Shown here piece by piece: positions 63,923 to 64,000 of a DNA stretch of 64,000 bases. Positions within the stretch are counted from its first letter, which is position 1. Each line of letters opens with the position of its first letter. Both the position numbers and the translations under genes were made by a program. The notes beneath the pieces were generated by a model, which worked only from the letters and a program-made list of their open reading frames with translations, ran no database searches and had not been told where the DNA came from. Location: NCBI RefSeq assembly GCF_003254575.1, contig NZ_QJUA01000002.1, positions 1-64,000 of the forward strand, read 5' to 3'. This DNA comes from Mycobacterium kyogaense. GTDB lineage: Bacteria > Actinomycetota > Actinomycetes > Mycobacteriales > Mycobacteriaceae.

Positions 63923-64000
63923 GTCGAGAGCAGACGCTATCAACTCCGGCGAATCTGTTACGACCGTCAGTTAACAGTTCATGCTCGCCGTGTTACGAAC

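Overview
The window looks like the chromosome of a fast-growing mycobacterium (Mycolicibacterium type). It is GC-rich and uses many GTG starts and 4-bp ATGA/GTGA overlaps. It carries hallmark mycobacterial genes: a SAM-IV riboswitch before metY-metX, the mfpE-D-C-B-A pentapeptide conservon, dnaE2/imuA'/imuB with mycobacterial LexA boxes, acrA1, htdY-type hydratase, guaB2/guaB3, choD, sigD-rsdA. From memory, the host gene order follows M. tuberculosis Rv3340-Rv3342, Rv3355c-Rv3368c, Rv3370c, Rv3389c-Rv3396c and Rv3409c-Rv3415c, with other genes inserted. No database search was possible.

Layout. 1-122: the end of an IS481-type insertion sequence. 158-5278: xthA, a hydrolase, then the methionine block (SAM-IV riboswitch, metY, metX, a methyltransferase). 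5282-7626: a fatty-acyl desaturase and its ferredoxin reductase, preceded by a perfect CRP-type palindrome. 8040-14476: folD, an old-yellow-enzyme oxidoreductase, TetR regulators and an FHA-ABC exporter. 14477-18720: the mfp conservon ending in the gyrase-protecting MfpA. 18962-19114: a 50-codon peptide gene that originally lay just upstream of trmL.

19149-30338: an integrated element of about 11.2 kb, lower in GC, flanked by a 14-bp direct repeat. A serine integrase has inserted it into the ninth codon region of trmL. The host trmL start is stranded on the left; the element supplies a replacement start and first codons on the right, so trmL is intact. Nearly all its genes run leftward: integrase, small proteins, a winged-helix replication-like protein whose gene contains a cluster of nine hairpin palindromes, a tape-measure protein, scaffold, major capsid, HNH nuclease and two head-tail connectors. 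One secreted protein gene runs the other way. I see no terminase, portal, tail tube, tail fibre, lysis gene or repressor, so it resembles a capsid-encoding phage satellite more than a complete prophage. This is the most interesting part of the window.

30312-48500: trmL, a nitroreductase, SOS mutasome polymerase dnaE2, a degenerate GGDEF membrane protein, a MaoC hydratase, an allantoinase/permease/GntR ureide module, a TetR-P450 pair with visible operators, acrA1, a nucleoside hydrolase, an Ohr peroxidase, imuB. 48537-64000: imuA' with its LexA box, a mymA-like oxidative operon (hydrolase, SDR, di-iron protein, flavin monooxygenase, MerR), then guaA, choD, guaB3, guaB2, a conserved actinobacterial protein, rsdA, sigD and a tetratricopeptide-like protein at the edge.
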